A DNA stretch of 58,105 nt from Bacteroidaceae bacterium (GCA_017556585.1 JAFYMP010000020.1:1-58105); one strand, 5' to 3'. Numbered from the stretch's first letter, positions 35,255 to 44,474 are shown. A program made the numbers and translations. Notes: generated from the letters alone by a model not told the origin.

Positions 35255-36203
35255 ATTCGTCTTCTAATTCTTGTTTTTTGTGTGGGCGATATGTCTCAAC
35301 ATTCTGGAATGCGTATGAAAGTTCTACCCCAAACAGCACTATAAACCAGGAAATATTCAGCCACATCATCAGGAATGGTATAGCTGCCAATGCACCGAAT
35401 ACACCATTCAAACGGTTAAAGAAAATCTGTGTTTCCAAATATATCCATTGGAACAGACAGAAAAAGATAGCTGTTATCAGGGCTGCTTGAAAAGCACGGA
35501 ATATCTTTACCTTTGTGCCGGGAATAAATTTGTACATCATGGTAAGTACCAATACGATAATACCATACGATGCCAGCCAAGTCATACCTTCTGATATATT
35601 TTCCCAATATGGAGTATCTAAAATAGCACTCATCAAACCATTTCCGTGTGAAAAGAGCAACGTTGTGGATAAAAACATCAGTATAACAAAAGGTAATAAT
35701 ATCACAATTGCAAAATATGCACTTATACGTTTCCAGAATTTGCGTGATACCTTAACTTCCCAAATGTAGTTGAAAGCTTTCTCTACCTGAATCATCAGCC
35801 AAAACACCAACCATATAAAACTGGCAGCACTTATTATTCCAAATGCTCCCTGTTCCATAATGCCTATTATATTGTTGGCATACATAAGAATCTGTTTGAT
35901 AATTGCTTCTTGTCCGGAAAAGTTGAGAAGAAGAAGTTCTTCAAGTTTATCGCCTATGCCAAATCCGCTTGTTATGGCAAAAGCCACAGCCACACAGGGG
36001 ATAAGTGCCATAGTGGTAAAGTATGCCAATGCAACTGCGCGGTAGTTCACTTTTTGGTTTCTGAAAGTAGATAAGGTCATAATAAGCACCTTGAGATATT
36101 GGGCTGCTCGCGCTCTGTTTTTACCAAACAGCGTAGTGTCTAATTCCCAAATACCGTTTCTTACAAACTCTATAACTCTCTTAATCGGACCTTTTATTCC
36201 CAT
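35232..36203 (-). CDS. YihY/BrkB family inner-membrane protein
   Basis: A 323-residue integral membrane protein with about six hydrophobic segments. The family motifs are NYRAVALAYFTTMALIPCVA, FNYIWEV ... RKFWKRI and NGVFGALAAIPFLMMWLNI. The family was once called ribonuclease BN in error; its true role is unknown, though transport or envelope functions are suspected. The charged C-terminus overlaps the ABC-F gene by 23 bases. A -7 box (36221-36228) shows it is transcribed separately from the upstream aro operon. Confidence 0.9.
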   Translation of the reverse strand: MGIKGPIKRVIEFVRNGIWELDTTLFGKNRARAAQYLKVLIMTLSTFRNQKVNYRAVALAYFTTMALIPCVAVAFAITSGFGIGDKLEELLLLNFSGQEAIIKQILMYANNIIGIMEQGAFGIISAASFIWLVFWLMIQVEKAFNYIWEVKVSRKFWKRISAYFAIVILLPFVILMFLSTTLLFSHGNGLMSAILDTPYWENISEGMTWLASYGIIVLVLTMMYKFIPGTKVKIFRAFQAALITAIFFCLFQWIYLETQIFFNRLNGVFGALAAIPFLMMWLNISWFIVLFGVELSYAFQNVETYRPHKKQELEDEYGELYTD

Positions 36204-36220
36204 ATATGTAACTTTATTGA

Positions 36221-36228
36221 CAAAGGTA
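36221..36228 (-). promoter_or_regulatory. -7 box for yihY-uup
   Basis: TACCTTTG on the minus strand, 17 bases before the yihY ATG and just after a run of T residues that follows aroQ. Confidence 0.55.
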
Positions 36229-36241
36229 CAACTTTTTTTGC

Positions 36242-36664
36242 TTATAAGAAGAAATCAAGTGCTTCGGTGTAACCTTCAAACCCTTTACCGCAGATAGTTT
36301 TAGCGGCGTAGAGAGAAATATATGAGAACTTTCTAAACTCTTCGCGACTGTTAATGTTGCTCAGGTGTACCTCTACAGTGGGCAGACCAACAGCTTTCAA
36401 TGCATCAAGGATAGCTACACTGGTATGTGTATAAGCTGCCGGATTAATTATAATTCCATCAAAATGGTTGTATGCTTCTTGAATTTTGTCAACTATACAA
36501 CCTTCATGATTGGACTGATATATCTCAACTTCAAGTCCCTTTAATACAGCTGCTTTATTGATACATTCCACCAAATCTGCGTATGTACTTTTGCCGTAAA
36601 TGTCAGGCTCTCTAATGCCTAAAAAATTCAGATTAGGACCATTTATAACCAATATCTTTTTCAT
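36242..36664 (-). CDS. aroQ: Type II 3-dehydroquinate dehydratase
   Basis: A 140-residue cytoplasmic enzyme of the shikimate pathway, converting 3-dehydroquinate to 3-dehydroshikimate. The family opening ILVINGPNLNFLGIREPDIYG holds the catalytic Arg and Tyr (about R18 and Y23). The His of EVHLSNINSREEFR and the NPAAYTHTSVA segment complete the active site. Length is typical. Its ATG overlaps the stop of the acyl-ACP thioesterase gene by 4 bases. It is the last gene of the aro operon. Confidence 0.96.
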   Translation of the reverse strand: MKKILVINGPNLNFLGIREPDIYGKSTYADLVECINKAAVLKGLEVEIYQSNHEGCIVDKIQEAYNHFDGIIINPAAYTHTSVAILDALKAVGLPTVEVHLSNINSREEFRKFSYISLYAAKTICGKGFEGYTEALDFFL

Positions 36665-37443
36665 TGTCTGATTTCAAGATTATCGTTTAACATATTTGTT
36701 ACGGCTTCCGGTTTGTCTGCATATCTTATTGTAGCCAGACAAGATACTCTTTCGCCTGCCGTAACAATACGGAAGTTCCACAAATCCGGCTCTTCTGTGG
36801 CATAAACAGTACATTCCATACTTTCTCCTATGAAAGATTCCTGCTTGAACCAAATACCCAATTCCGTTACTGTATGCGATTCCTGATACTCTGTGGGCAG
36901 TGCGGCAAGGCAAGCATACAGATAGGTCATGTTTGTAACGTGATGATTAAAATCTGCATCACTCTTATTTGTAATGTGCGTATGGTTGTATGCAACCTCT
37001 TTTGATACAGGTTGTTTGTGTCTGTGAGTACCAAACACCATTTCATCTGCAACTTCTATGTTGTTCAGCAGAGTGTTGGCTCTTATAGGGGTGCGCTTTG
37101 CTATATCCAATATAGCCCAGGTACTGTCACCGTATGCAACCACATTGTTTTTGTGCCAAATTCTGTATTCGGCATACACTTTTACAGCTGGAGCTTCAGG
37201 AACCCATAGTTCTACACGTACCGTTTCGCCCCAAAATGGTTGAACAGGCAGCATGTGAAACGTAAAATCGGAAATAATCCACATTTTATCCTCCCTTCTT
37301 AAATCAAAAGCCGCACAATGATGTTTTGCCATATATGAAGCAAAACAATCTTGAAATATGGCTGCAATGCCCGCCGGAGAGAGTCTGAAATCTTCGTCCA
37401 TAGTGGCATTCATTACGCAGTAGTTCTTATTACAATATTTCAT
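36661..37443 (-). CDS. Acyl-ACP thioesterase
   Basis: A 260-residue double hot-dog protein of the acyl-ACP thioesterase family (plant FatA/FatB relatives), which releases free fatty acids from acyl carrier protein. The N-terminal hot dog runs from about residue 5 to 140 (with DFTFHMLPVQPFWGETV). The second contains the active-site motif DADFNHHVTNMTYL (D-x-N-x-H). It is embedded between aroA (one base between genes) and aroQ (4-base overlap), an unexpected place for a lipid enzyme, so its expression would follow that of the aromatic operon. Confidence 0.88.
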   Translation of the reverse strand: MKYCNKNYCVMNATMDEDFRLSPAGIAAIFQDCFASYMAKHHCAAFDLRREDKMWIISDFTFHMLPVQPFWGETVRVELWVPEAPAVKVYAEYRIWHKNNVVAYGDSTWAILDIAKRTPIRANTLLNNIEVADEMVFGTHRHKQPVSKEVAYNHTHITNKSDADFNHHVTNMTYLYACLAALPTEYQESHTVTELGIWFKQESFIGESMECTVYATEEPDLWNFRIVTAGERVSCLATIRYADKPEAVTNMLNDNLEIRQ

Positions 37444-37444
37444 T

Positions 37445-38716
37445 TTAGTGGAATTTGCCGCCTAAGTTAATATAATCTTTGCAAAAATCGGGATACGATT
37501 TATCAATACATTTCATATTGTCTATTTTTGTGTTGCCGTGGGCCACTGTAGCCATAATGGCTGCCGATGCTGCAATTCTGTGGTCTGCGGCCGAACATAC
37601 ACTTCCGCCAACAGGCATGCCGGGATATATGGTAAGCGAATTTTCTGTGGCACAACTCTTTATTCCGAATGCTTGTAGCATACGCATAGTAGTCTCTACG
37701 CGGTCGCTCTCTTTCAAACGCAGTCTGCCTATACCGGTAAAGGTAGATGGAGAATTTGCCATAGCAGCAGCAACAGAGAGTATAGGGACAGCGTCGGGTA
37801 TATTGGAACAATCCGTTTCAATACCTTTTAGTTTAGAGGGATACGCAATAGTATAACCGTTTTCGGTCTCTATTCTGGCACCCATAGCGCGTAAAACATC
37901 CACCACCTTTTTGTCGCCCTGAACGGAGTGGTGGTAATCTATACCATTACATTCTATAGGTTCTTTACCTATGCAACCAGCCACTAACCAGAATGATGCA
38001 CTTGACCAATCACCTTCTGCAAAAAGTTCCGATGGAGTGGCGAATTTTTGACCTTCAGGAATAAAATAACCGTAATCTGTAGATTCTACCTCTATGCCGA
38101 AAAGCTTAAGCACACTTATAGTTAAATCAATATATGGTGTGCTTTCGCGTCTGCCTGTCACAATAATTCTGCACTCCTGTTCAGTTACCGGCAGTGCCAT
38201 AAGCAGCCCGGATATGAATTGCGATGAGACTCCGCCATCTATGGTGTATGTGCCACCCGGCAACAGACCTTTGCAGAGTAGGGGAAGAGTACCATTGGCA
38301 CTTAGATCTATTCCGTGTGCAGTCATCTCTTCATACAGAGGTGATAACGGACGCTCCGGCAGTCTGCCTTCGCCACTAAATTCGCAGTATGCTCCAAGTG
38401 CAGCTGCAACCGGAAGCATAAAACGCAAGGTAGAGCCGCTTTCGCCGCAATTCAGTTTGTGCAGAGTGTTGCCAATGTCGTTTCTGCTGAGTGGCTGAAC
38501 AGTTATATAGCTTTCTGTAATTTCTATCTCTGCCCCCAATGCCTTCAGACAGTTTGCGGTGGCTGTAATATCGTTACCGGCACCTTTGCAATCTATGCGA
38601 ACCTGCTTGTTGCCCAATGCAGCACATATCATCATTCTATGTACCACCGATTTTGACGATGGAATGGTGATTTTACCTTTTAAAACGTGCGGAACAAGTG
38701 TCTGTTCGGTCATCAT
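37445..38716 (-). CDS. aroA: EPSP synthase (3-phosphoshikimate 1-carboxyvinyltransferase)
   Basis: A 423-residue two-domain enzyme joining PEP to shikimate-3-phosphate. Seen motifs: IPSSKSVVHRMMICAALG at the N-terminus (the usual S-K-S-x-x-x-R), LNCGESGSTLRFMLP (the LxxGNAGTAxR equivalent, here CGESGST), GGVSSQFISGLLMALP, and RLRLKESDRVE near residue 335. The GESGST form at the PEP site differs from the classical GNAGT of glyphosate-sensitive class I enzymes and is usual in Bacteroidota. It overlaps pheA by 4 bases. Confidence 0.95.
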   Translation of the reverse strand: MMTEQTLVPHVLKGKITIPSSKSVVHRMMICAALGNKQVRIDCKGAGNDITATANCLKALGAEIEITESYITVQPLSRNDIGNTLHKLNCGESGSTLRFMLPVAAALGAYCEFSGEGRLPERPLSPLYEEMTAHGIDLSANGTLPLLCKGLLPGGTYTIDGGVSSQFISGLLMALPVTEQECRIIVTGRRESTPYIDLTISVLKLFGIEVESTDYGYFIPEGQKFATPSELFAEGDWSSASFWLVAGCIGKEPIECNGIDYHHSVQGDKKVVDVLRAMGARIETENGYTIAYPSKLKGIETDCSNIPDAVPILSVAAAMANSPSTFTGIGRLRLKESDRVETTMRMLQAFGIKSCATENSLTIYPGMPVGGSVCSAADHRIAASAAIMATVAHGNTKIDNMKCIDKSYPDFCKDYINLGGKFH

Positions 38717-39855
38717 ATAATTTCAATGTAAGTGCCAAAGTATTTGAACTGTTCTTCGCAGTGATCAAGTTCGCTTATCAAAGATGCAAACTTGTCGTTA
38801 TAAATAGATAACTCTATGTCGAAATAGAACATAAATTCAAAATCTCTGTTTGGTATAGGACGGCTTTCCAGTTTTACTAAGTTGGCTCCAATGGCACTGA
38901 AACGTGACAGTACACTGAACAGTTTGCCCGGTTTGTTTGGAATAACCATCATAATACTTGTTCTGTCTGCACCAGGATAGATTTTCAGATCTTTTGTAAT
39001 GCAGATAAAACGGGTATGGTTGCTGTCATAGTTCTGAATACCATCTGCAAGAACAGACATATTGTAGAGTTCTGCACAACTTCTGGACGATATAGATGCC
39101 ATAGTACCTGTGGTATCTTTTGAAACCATGGATGCTGCAATTGCAGTGTTTTCGCAAGGAATAACCTGAACATCTTTCAGATTATCAAGGAAATGTGAGC
39201 ACTGACGTATTGCCTGTGGATGAGAATAGATGGTCTTTACATTTTCTAACTTCATACCTTTTGTACCCAAAAGCAGATGGTCTATTCTTACTCTTGTACT
39301 GCGAACTATATGAACATCATATTTTACCAGCAGATCGTAAATCTCGTTAACCGAACCGGCGCTGGAGTTTTCAATAGGCAGAATACCATATTGACAGAAT
39401 CCTTCAGAAACCATTTTCAGCACACCTTCAAAAGTTTTTGCCCACATAATCTCCGGTACTTCGAACAGACGTTCTGCTGCAGCCTGTGAATATGCACCTT
39501 CTCTTCCCTGACAAGCCACCATGGCACGTGCCGGGAATGCTTCCGGTTGTGCGTGGATAATGCTTTCCAACTCTTTATACAGCGGAGAATCTTTCTCTTT
39601 GTGCATAGATTCGTATGCCTTACTTATATCGAATATGGAACGATACAATGAACGCCCGAATTCCTCCATGTGTGGTGGCAGAGCCTTTGAAATACGGGTT
39701 AGAACCTGTCTTTCACGTGCAGCATTGTTTATAGGTTCGTTATTGCTTCTTTTAAGTTCGCCAATCTTATTGACAATATTCATTCTCTCCTGGAACAACT
39801 TGCAGATATTGTTATCCACGTTGTCAATCTCTTCTCTCAATTTGTCAAGTTCCAT
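38713..39855 (-). CDS. pheA: Bifunctional chorismate mutase-prephenate dehydratase (P-protein)
   Basis: A 380-residue three-part enzyme for phenylalanine synthesis. Residues 1-85 are an AroQ-class chorismate mutase (LREEIDNVDNNICKLFQERM ... KIGELK). Residues about 105-280 are prephenate dehydratase (ACQGREGAYSQAA, ILPIENSSAGSV, and the catalytic NHTRFICI). Residues about 295-380 form an ACT domain with the Phe-binding ESRPIP motif, so Phe feedback is expected. This layout matches the proteobacterial P-protein. It sits between aroB (3-base gap) and aroA (4-base overlap). Confidence 0.95.
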   Translation of the reverse strand: MELDKLREEIDNVDNNICKLFQERMNIVNKIGELKRSNNEPINNAARERQVLTRISKALPPHMEEFGRSLYRSIFDISKAYESMHKEKDSPLYKELESIIHAQPEAFPARAMVACQGREGAYSQAAAERLFEVPEIMWAKTFEGVLKMVSEGFCQYGILPIENSSAGSVNEIYDLLVKYDVHIVRSTRVRIDHLLLGTKGMKLENVKTIYSHPQAIRQCSHFLDNLKDVQVIPCENTAIAASMVSKDTTGTMASISSRSCAELYNMSVLADGIQNYDSNHTRFICITKDLKIYPGADRTSIMMVIPNKPGKLFSVLSRFSAIGANLVKLESRPIPNRDFEFMFYFDIELSIYNDKFASLISELDHCEEQFKYFGTYIEII

Positions 39856-39858
39856 ATC

Positions 39859-40914
39859 TTAAAGTTTTATTCTGTTCAGTAAATTGTAAAATTCTTCCGT
39901 TGAAATGGTGTGTAATACACATTTTCCTATAGATTCGGGTAATACAACGGTAATGTTATTTTTGTCTCTCTTTTTGTCAGATAAAGCCACCTTATAGATT
40001 TCTGTGGCAGAGTAGGGGCAATATGTATCAAAACCGTACATTTCAACGATGTTTTTTATAGGTTCTACCACATCTGCATACCCACACTCTTTACCCAATT
40101 TTGCGGCAATAACCATACCTTTTGCCACAGCTTCTCCATGTGTAATGGTAAAGTTGCTCAGTAGCTCTATGCTATGACCAATGGTGTGGCCAAAATTCAG
40201 TAGCTGACGTTCTCCCTTGTCAAATTCATCTGCAGCCACAACATCTCTTTTAATCTCTATACATCTGGAGATAATCTGTTCCAAAAGAGCACTATCCTTT
40301 TTTAATAGCTTGTTGTATAGATCTTTATCAAGTATAATACCGTACTTTATAACCTCTGCAAAACCATCGCGCATAATGTTTGCAGGCAGAGTGTTCAGAG
40401 TGCTGATATCGCAAAATACCAAAGCCGGTTGATGAAAAGCTCCTATCAGATTTTTGCCGGCAGATATATCTACAGCTGTCTTTCCCCCCACAGAACTATC
40501 TACTGCAGCAAGCAGGGTGGTAGGAACCTGTATGTATTTTATTCCGCGCAGATAGATAGCCGATGCAAATCCTGCCATATCACCTATAACACCGCCTCCA
40601 AGTGCCAGAACCATATCGGAACGGGTAATCTGTTCGCTTGCCATAAAGTTTATGAATGATAGAACAGAATCCATGTTTTTGCTGCTTTCACCATTTGGAA
40701 TGGTATGTTTAATGCAACGGAAACCATTAGCTTTTAGTGACTTTATAACTGTATCGGCATATAGAGCATCTACAATATCATCGGTAAGAATGGCTATACT
40801 GCATCTGTCAAACAAATTAGACATTACATTACCCAATTCTGGCAACATACCGTTGCAAACCATAACATTGTACTGATGTGATGCATTCACCTTTATTATG
40901 TTGTATCTATCCAT
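39859..40914 (-). CDS. aroB: 3-Dehydroquinate synthase
   Basis: A 351-residue NAD- and metal-dependent enzyme making 3-dehydroquinate from DAHP. The nucleotide-binding GGGVIGDMAGFASAIYLRG, the PTTLLAAVDSSVGGKTAVD segment and the metal-binding stretch GFAEVIKYGII and LNFGHTIGHSIE (zinc His residues) are all intact. Length is typical. It follows tyrA by 4 bases and precedes pheA by 3 bases in the attenuator-controlled operon. Confidence 0.97.
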   Translation of the reverse strand: MDRYNIIKVNASHQYNVMVCNGMLPELGNVMSNLFDRCSIAILTDDIVDALYADTVIKSLKANGFRCIKHTIPNGESSKNMDSVLSFINFMASEQITRSDMVLALGGGVIGDMAGFASAIYLRGIKYIQVPTTLLAAVDSSVGGKTAVDISAGKNLIGAFHQPALVFCDISTLNTLPANIMRDGFAEVIKYGIILDKDLYNKLLKKDSALLEQIISRCIEIKRDVVAADEFDKGERQLLNFGHTIGHSIELLSNFTITHGEAVAKGMVIAAKLGKECGYADVVEPIKNIVEMYGFDTYCPYSATEIYKVALSDKKRDKNNITVVLPESIGKCVLHTISTEEFYNLLNRIKL

Positions 40915-40918
40915 ATCT

Positions 40919-41755
40919 CTATTTCTCTGATAGTTCTTTTGCTATTCGTCCGTCACGTAACAGATTGCAAAGATATTCATTGTTTTCGTCATTTAAGGCT
41001 TTTGCATACTCTTTCAGATTATCAATCAGCAGATTGATCTCTTTTAGCAAATTATCTTTGTTCTCTAAAAACAGTTCGGTCCACATATTTTCATTTAACC
41101 AAGCCACGCGCGTAAGATCTCTAAAACTGCCGGCGCTGTAACCTTTGTGTTCCTGTGCACTTGGACTTTTTATAAATGCATTAGAGACTACATGAGGCAG
41201 TTGCGATGTATATGCTATCATACGGTCGTGGTCATCAGCCGTGGTAAATACCACCTTTTTGAATCCCATTGGTCTGATAGCCTGCTTGATTTTGTCATAT
41301 AGGTTTATATCATCAAATTCAGGTGGTACAATAATCATAGAAGCATTATTGAACATAGTAGCCTTTGAATTCTTGAATCCTGACAGATGATTTCCAGCCA
41401 TTGGATGACCGCCAACGTATGTAAAGCTATACTCTTTAGCCAGTTTGAAACCAATAGAGGTAATGCCGCTTTTAGTGCCGCAATCATCAATTACCAGACC
41501 ATCTTTTGGAAAGTGGGCTGCATTCAGTTGCAAATATTCAATGGCAGCCTTTGGGGTGATGGCAATATGTATAACGCTGCACTGTTTCAGGCTGCTTGCA
41601 GTAAGTTCAGCATCAACAGTTCCGGATATAATGGCGTAGCTTGTAATGGATAGATTGCTGTCATAAGCCAGCACCTTCCATCCGGCAGCTTTATATGCCT
41701 TGGCAATAGAACCACCTATTAAACCTAATCCTATAACTCCAACTATCTGTTTCAT
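40919..41755 (-). CDS. tyrA: Prephenate dehydrogenase
   Basis: A 278-residue NAD(P)-dependent enzyme of tyrosine synthesis. The Rossmann motif VIGLGLIGGSIAKAYK is at residues about 6-21. The active-site stretch GGHPMAGNHLSGF carries the catalytic His, and SQLPHVVSNAF follows. It has neither a chorismate mutase fusion nor a C-terminal ACT domain. The gene lies 2 bases after aroF and 4 before aroB, consistent with tight cotranslation. Confidence 0.95.
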   Translation of the reverse strand: MKQIVGVIGLGLIGGSIAKAYKAAGWKVLAYDSNLSITSYAIISGTVDAELTASSLKQCSVIHIAITPKAAIEYLQLNAAHFPKDGLVIDDCGTKSGITSIGFKLAKEYSFTYVGGHPMAGNHLSGFKNSKATMFNNASMIIVPPEFDDINLYDKIKQAIRPMGFKKVVFTTADDHDRMIAYTSQLPHVVSNAFIKSPSAQEHKGYSAGSFRDLTRVAWLNENMWTELFLENKDNLLKEINLLIDNLKEYAKALNDENNEYLCNLLRDGRIAKELSEK

Positions 41756-41757
41756 AT

Positions 41758-42768
41758 TCAGAACAGTTTTCTTATTTCACTCACTTTTGCCGATACAGTA
41801 CTGAACTGTGAAGGAGTTAGTGACTGTGCGCCATCGCAAAGTGCGTGTTCAGGGTCGTTGTGAACCTCTATTATCAGACCATCGGCACCTGCAGCTGTTG
41901 CAGCCATAGACATAGATTCTACCAGTGAACGTTTGCCTGTAGCATGGCTTGGATCTACTATTATAGGCAGATGTGAAAGCTCTTTTACCATAGGAATAGC
42001 AGCCAGGTCAAGAACATTGCGTGTGTATGGGTCGTAACTGCGTATGCCACGTTCGCACAGAATAATGTTTTCATTACCTTCTGACATAATATATTCGGCA
42101 CTCATAAGCCACTCTTTAAGTGTACTGGAGAGACCGCGTTTAAGCAGAATGGGCTTTCTTAGTTTACCCAATTCTTTCAGCAGTTCAAAGTTTTGCATAT
42201 TTCTGGCACCCACCTGAATAAGATCTACATCTTCAAACATATCTAAGTGGCTGGCACTCATTATTTCGGTTACTATAGGTAATCCTGTAGCCTCTCTTGC
42301 CTTTCTCAATAAATCCAGACCTTCGCCACGCAGTCCCTGAAAATCGTAAGGCGAAGTGCGCGGTTTGAACGCTCCACCTCGCAGCAGGGTAGCACCGGCT
42401 GCTTTTACATCTTGCGCTATACCTATAATCTGTGCTTCCGATTCTACTGAACAGGGACCGGCTATTATAGCAAAATTACCTCCACCTATCTTTACAGTAT
42501 TTTCTCCGCTGCCAATTTCTACCACTGTGTCTGTAGGGTGGAAACGGCGGTTTGCACATTTAAACGGATCGCTTATACGGGTAACGTGGTCTATAATTTC
42601 CAAACCGTTAAGCAGGTCTATATCTATTCTGCTGGTATCGCCAATAAGTCCTATAATGGTCTGATACTGTCCTTCTGAAAGATGAATGCCTACACCTTGA
42701 GCTTCCAACCACTTAATCAAACTATTCTTCTGGAGTTCCGATACTCCGCTTTTAAGTACTGCTATCAT
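41758..42768 (-). CDS. aroF: DAHP synthase, type I-beta with N-terminal regulatory domain
   Basis: A 336-residue first enzyme of the shikimate pathway (PEP + erythrose-4-phosphate). The N-terminal ferredoxin-like domain (about residues 1-70) is the allosteric module that, in the Thermotoga homolog, binds Tyr and Phe. The catalytic barrel has [39 protein letters not shown] and [14 protein letters not shown]. It is the first structural gene of the aro operon. Its ATG lies 28 bases after the U-tract of the leader terminator, so both transcription (attenuation) and enzyme activity appear set by Phe/Tyr. Confidence 0.96.
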   Translation of the reverse strand: MIAVLKSGVSELQKNSLIKWLEAQGVGIHLSEGQYQTIIGLIGDTSRIDIDLLNGLEIIDHVTRISDPFKCANRRFHPTDTVVEIGSGENTVKIGGGNFAIIAGPCSVESEAQIIGIAQDVKAAGATLLRGGAFKPRTSPYDFQGLRGEGLDLLRKAREATGLPIVTEIMSASHLDMFEDVDLIQVGARNMQNFELLKELGKLRKPILLKRGLSSTLKEWLMSAEYIMSEGNENIILCERGIRSYDPYTRNVLDLAAIPMVKELSHLPIIVDPSHATGKRSLVESMSMAATAAGADGLIIEVHNDPEHALCDGAQSLTPSQFSTVSAKVSEIRKLF

Positions 42769-42794
42769 ATCTGTTGTTGTTTAGTTTATTCGTA

Positions 42795-42826
42795 CAAAAA
42801 AGCCCGAATCTTTCAGACCCGGGCTT
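42795..42826 (-). terminator. Leader terminator (attenuator) before aroF
   Basis: On the minus strand a 12-bp stem (42826-42815 with 42811-42800, two wobbles) with a GAA loop is followed by six T residues (42801-42796). It lies between the leader peptide and aroF, so readthrough is needed for operon expression. Its 5' arm can pair instead with the last codons of the leader peptide. Confidence 0.88.
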
Positions 42827-42863
42827 CAATTTGCTATATCATTTATACACATACAACAATACG

Positions 42864-42923
42864 TTACCCGGCGAAACGTCTGGTAAAGTAAAAATAAAAG
42901 AAGTATGCGCTATTGTTGTTCAT
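42864..42923 (-). CDS. Aromatic leader peptide, 19 aa
   Basis: A short reading frame from the ATG at 42923 to the TAA at 42864-42866, encoding MNNNSAYFFYFYFTRRFAG. Codons 7-13 are all Tyr or Phe (three Tyr, four Phe), and codon 17 is Phe. It begins within about 10 bases of the -7 box, so it is the first thing translated on the aro transcript. Codons 15-19 (42881-42867) are complementary to the 5' arm of the downstream terminator. A ribosome finishing the peptide would cover them and let the terminator form. Stalling at Tyr/Phe codons would free them to act as antiterminator. Confidence 0.88.
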   Translation of the reverse strand: MNNNSAYFFYFYFTRRFAG

Positions 42924-42931
42924 ATCGACGG

Positions 42932-42939
42932 CAAAAGTA
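42932..42939 (-). promoter_or_regulatory. -7 box of the aro operon
   Basis: TACTTTTG on the minus strand. The transcription start is expected near 42926, giving almost no untranslated leader before the leader-peptide ATG. Confidence 0.65.
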
Positions 42940-43058
42940 AATCACATTCAGTTTAGTTGTTATCGCTTTCCACCTTTTTTCTTCTAAATTAAACAAATTT
43001 TAACACTCTGTCGCAAGTTCTGAATATTCATACAAAAACTATGTGTTGTCATTTTTAC

Positions 43059-43066
43059 TAACTTTG
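43059..43066 (+). promoter_or_regulatory. -7 box for the MATE transporter
   Basis: TAACTTTG followed by CACC, 31 bases before the ATG. It diverges from the aro promoter 120 bases away. Confidence 0.55.
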
Positions 43067-43097
43067 CACCCCGAAAAAAACAGAGCTACTTATTTAG

Positions 43098-44435
43098 ATG
43101 AGATACGGTACACTTTCCAGACAACTAAGCAGATTGGCAGGTCCAATACTGGTGGAGACATTTCTTATTATGGCGTTGGGTGCGGTAGATACTTTTATGC
43201 TAAGCCGTCATTCAGATAATAGTGTTGCAGCAGTAGGTTTGGTTAACCAACTTGTAAACTTGGTCTTTATAATTTTTGAAGTAATCTCTTTAGGTACATC
43301 TATTTTATGTTCGCAATATATTGGTGCTAAACTACATAAGAGAGTAATACAGGTAGTTGGTATATCTATTGTGTTCAACTTTTTTAGTGGTTTGCTGTTT
43401 AGTGCATTGCTCTATTTTAAAGCCGACTGGTTGCTTGGAATTATGGGAGTTCGTCCAGATATTATGCCGGAAGCTATGGCTTATATGCGCATAGTTGGAG
43501 CCTTTGCATTTTTACAGGCTGTATCGCTTGCTATATCTGCGGCTTTGCGCAGTGCAGATAAAGCCAAATACCCAATGATGGTGTCGGGTGTGGTGAATTT
43601 GCTCAATGTAGTGGGAAATTATGCACTCATTTTTGGTAAGTTTGGACTGCCTGCACTTGGTGTTCGCGGTGCTGCTATATCTACTGTAATATGTCGTGGT
43701 GTTGCTCTTTTACTCCTGTTTATAATATTGTTCAAAAAACATATTCCAAAGTTTCCAAAAGAATTTTTTAACCCTTTTCCTTGGTATGAATTAAAGAAAT
43801 TGCTAAAGATTGGTATTCCATCGGCAGGCGAACAGATGTCTTACAGCTTTTCTCAGGTGGTTATTACCTATTTTATTAATATGCTTGGCAATGAAGCTCT
43901 TGCTACACGAACATACTGCCAGAACATTGTTATGTTTACCTATATGCTATCCATAGCTTTAGCACAAGGCGGTGCTATTCAAATAGGTCATTTGGTAGGT
44001 ATGAAGAAGACTCATGCAGCATATACTTTAGGAAAGCGTGTTCTGCGTATTTCTGTGTTTACCACTGTTGCTTTATCGCTTGTTACTGCTGTACTTGGAA
44101 AGCCCATCTTTAATATGCTGACAGATAATCCGGAAATTATAGCTATGGGAACTGCTGTGCTGTGGGCAGATGTTTTGGTAGAAAATGGTCGCGCCATAAA
44201 TCTGTTCAGTGTAAATGCACTGCGTAGTTCAGGAGATATTTATTTTCCTGTTACCATAGGCATAATTTTCTGCTGGACGGTTTCTGTAGGTTGCAGTTAC
44301 CTGTTTGGTGTAGCATTGGGTGGTGGACTGGTAGCTTTGTGGTGCGCTCTGTTCTTGGACGAAAACATACGTGGTATAATCTTTATACATCGCTGGAAAA
44401 GCAAACGCTGGGCCACAAAAGGATTCGTTAAATAG
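43098..44435 (+). CDS. MATE family multidrug/Na+ antiporter
   Basis: A 445-residue inner-membrane protein with twelve hydrophobic segments in two homologous halves, as in MATE exporters that expel cationic compounds in exchange for Na+ or H+. Family features: the N-terminal LAGPILVETFLIMALGAVDTFML, NLVFIIFEVISLGTSIL, and the second-half repeat IGIPSAGEQMSYSFSQVV with GNEALATRTYCQNI. Length is typical. It stands alone. Substrate unknown; the organism's sodium pump (nqr operon) could supply a Na+ gradient for it. Confidence 0.9.
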   Translation: MRYGTLSRQLSRLAGPILVETFLIMALGAVDTFMLSRHSDNSVAAVGLVNQLVNLVFIIFEVISLGTSILCSQYIGAKLHKRVIQVVGISIVFNFFSGLLFSALLYFKADWLLGIMGVRPDIMPEAMAYMRIVGAFAFLQAVSLAISAALRSADKAKYPMMVSGVVNLLNVVGNYALIFGKFGLPALGVRGAAISTVICRGVALLLLFIILFKKHIPKFPKEFFNPFPWYELKKLLKIGIPSAGEQMSYSFSQVVITYFINMLGNEALATRTYCQNIVMFTYMLSIALAQGGAIQIGHLVGMKKTHAAYTLGKRVLRISVFTTVALSLVTAVLGKPIFNMLTDNPEIIAMGTAVLWADVLVENGRAINLFSVNALRSSGDIYFPVTIGIIFCWTVSVGCSYLFGVALGGGLVALWCALFLDENIRGIIFIHRWKSKRWATKGFVK

Positions 44436-44474
44436 AATCTATGTCTCTATATTCTGGTGTTCGTATATTGTAAG

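Noticed and set aside
43098-44435. Possible drug-resistance cassette around the MATE gene
   Set aside because: No mobile element, regulator or compositional break is visible; a chromosomal MATE gene is ordinary.
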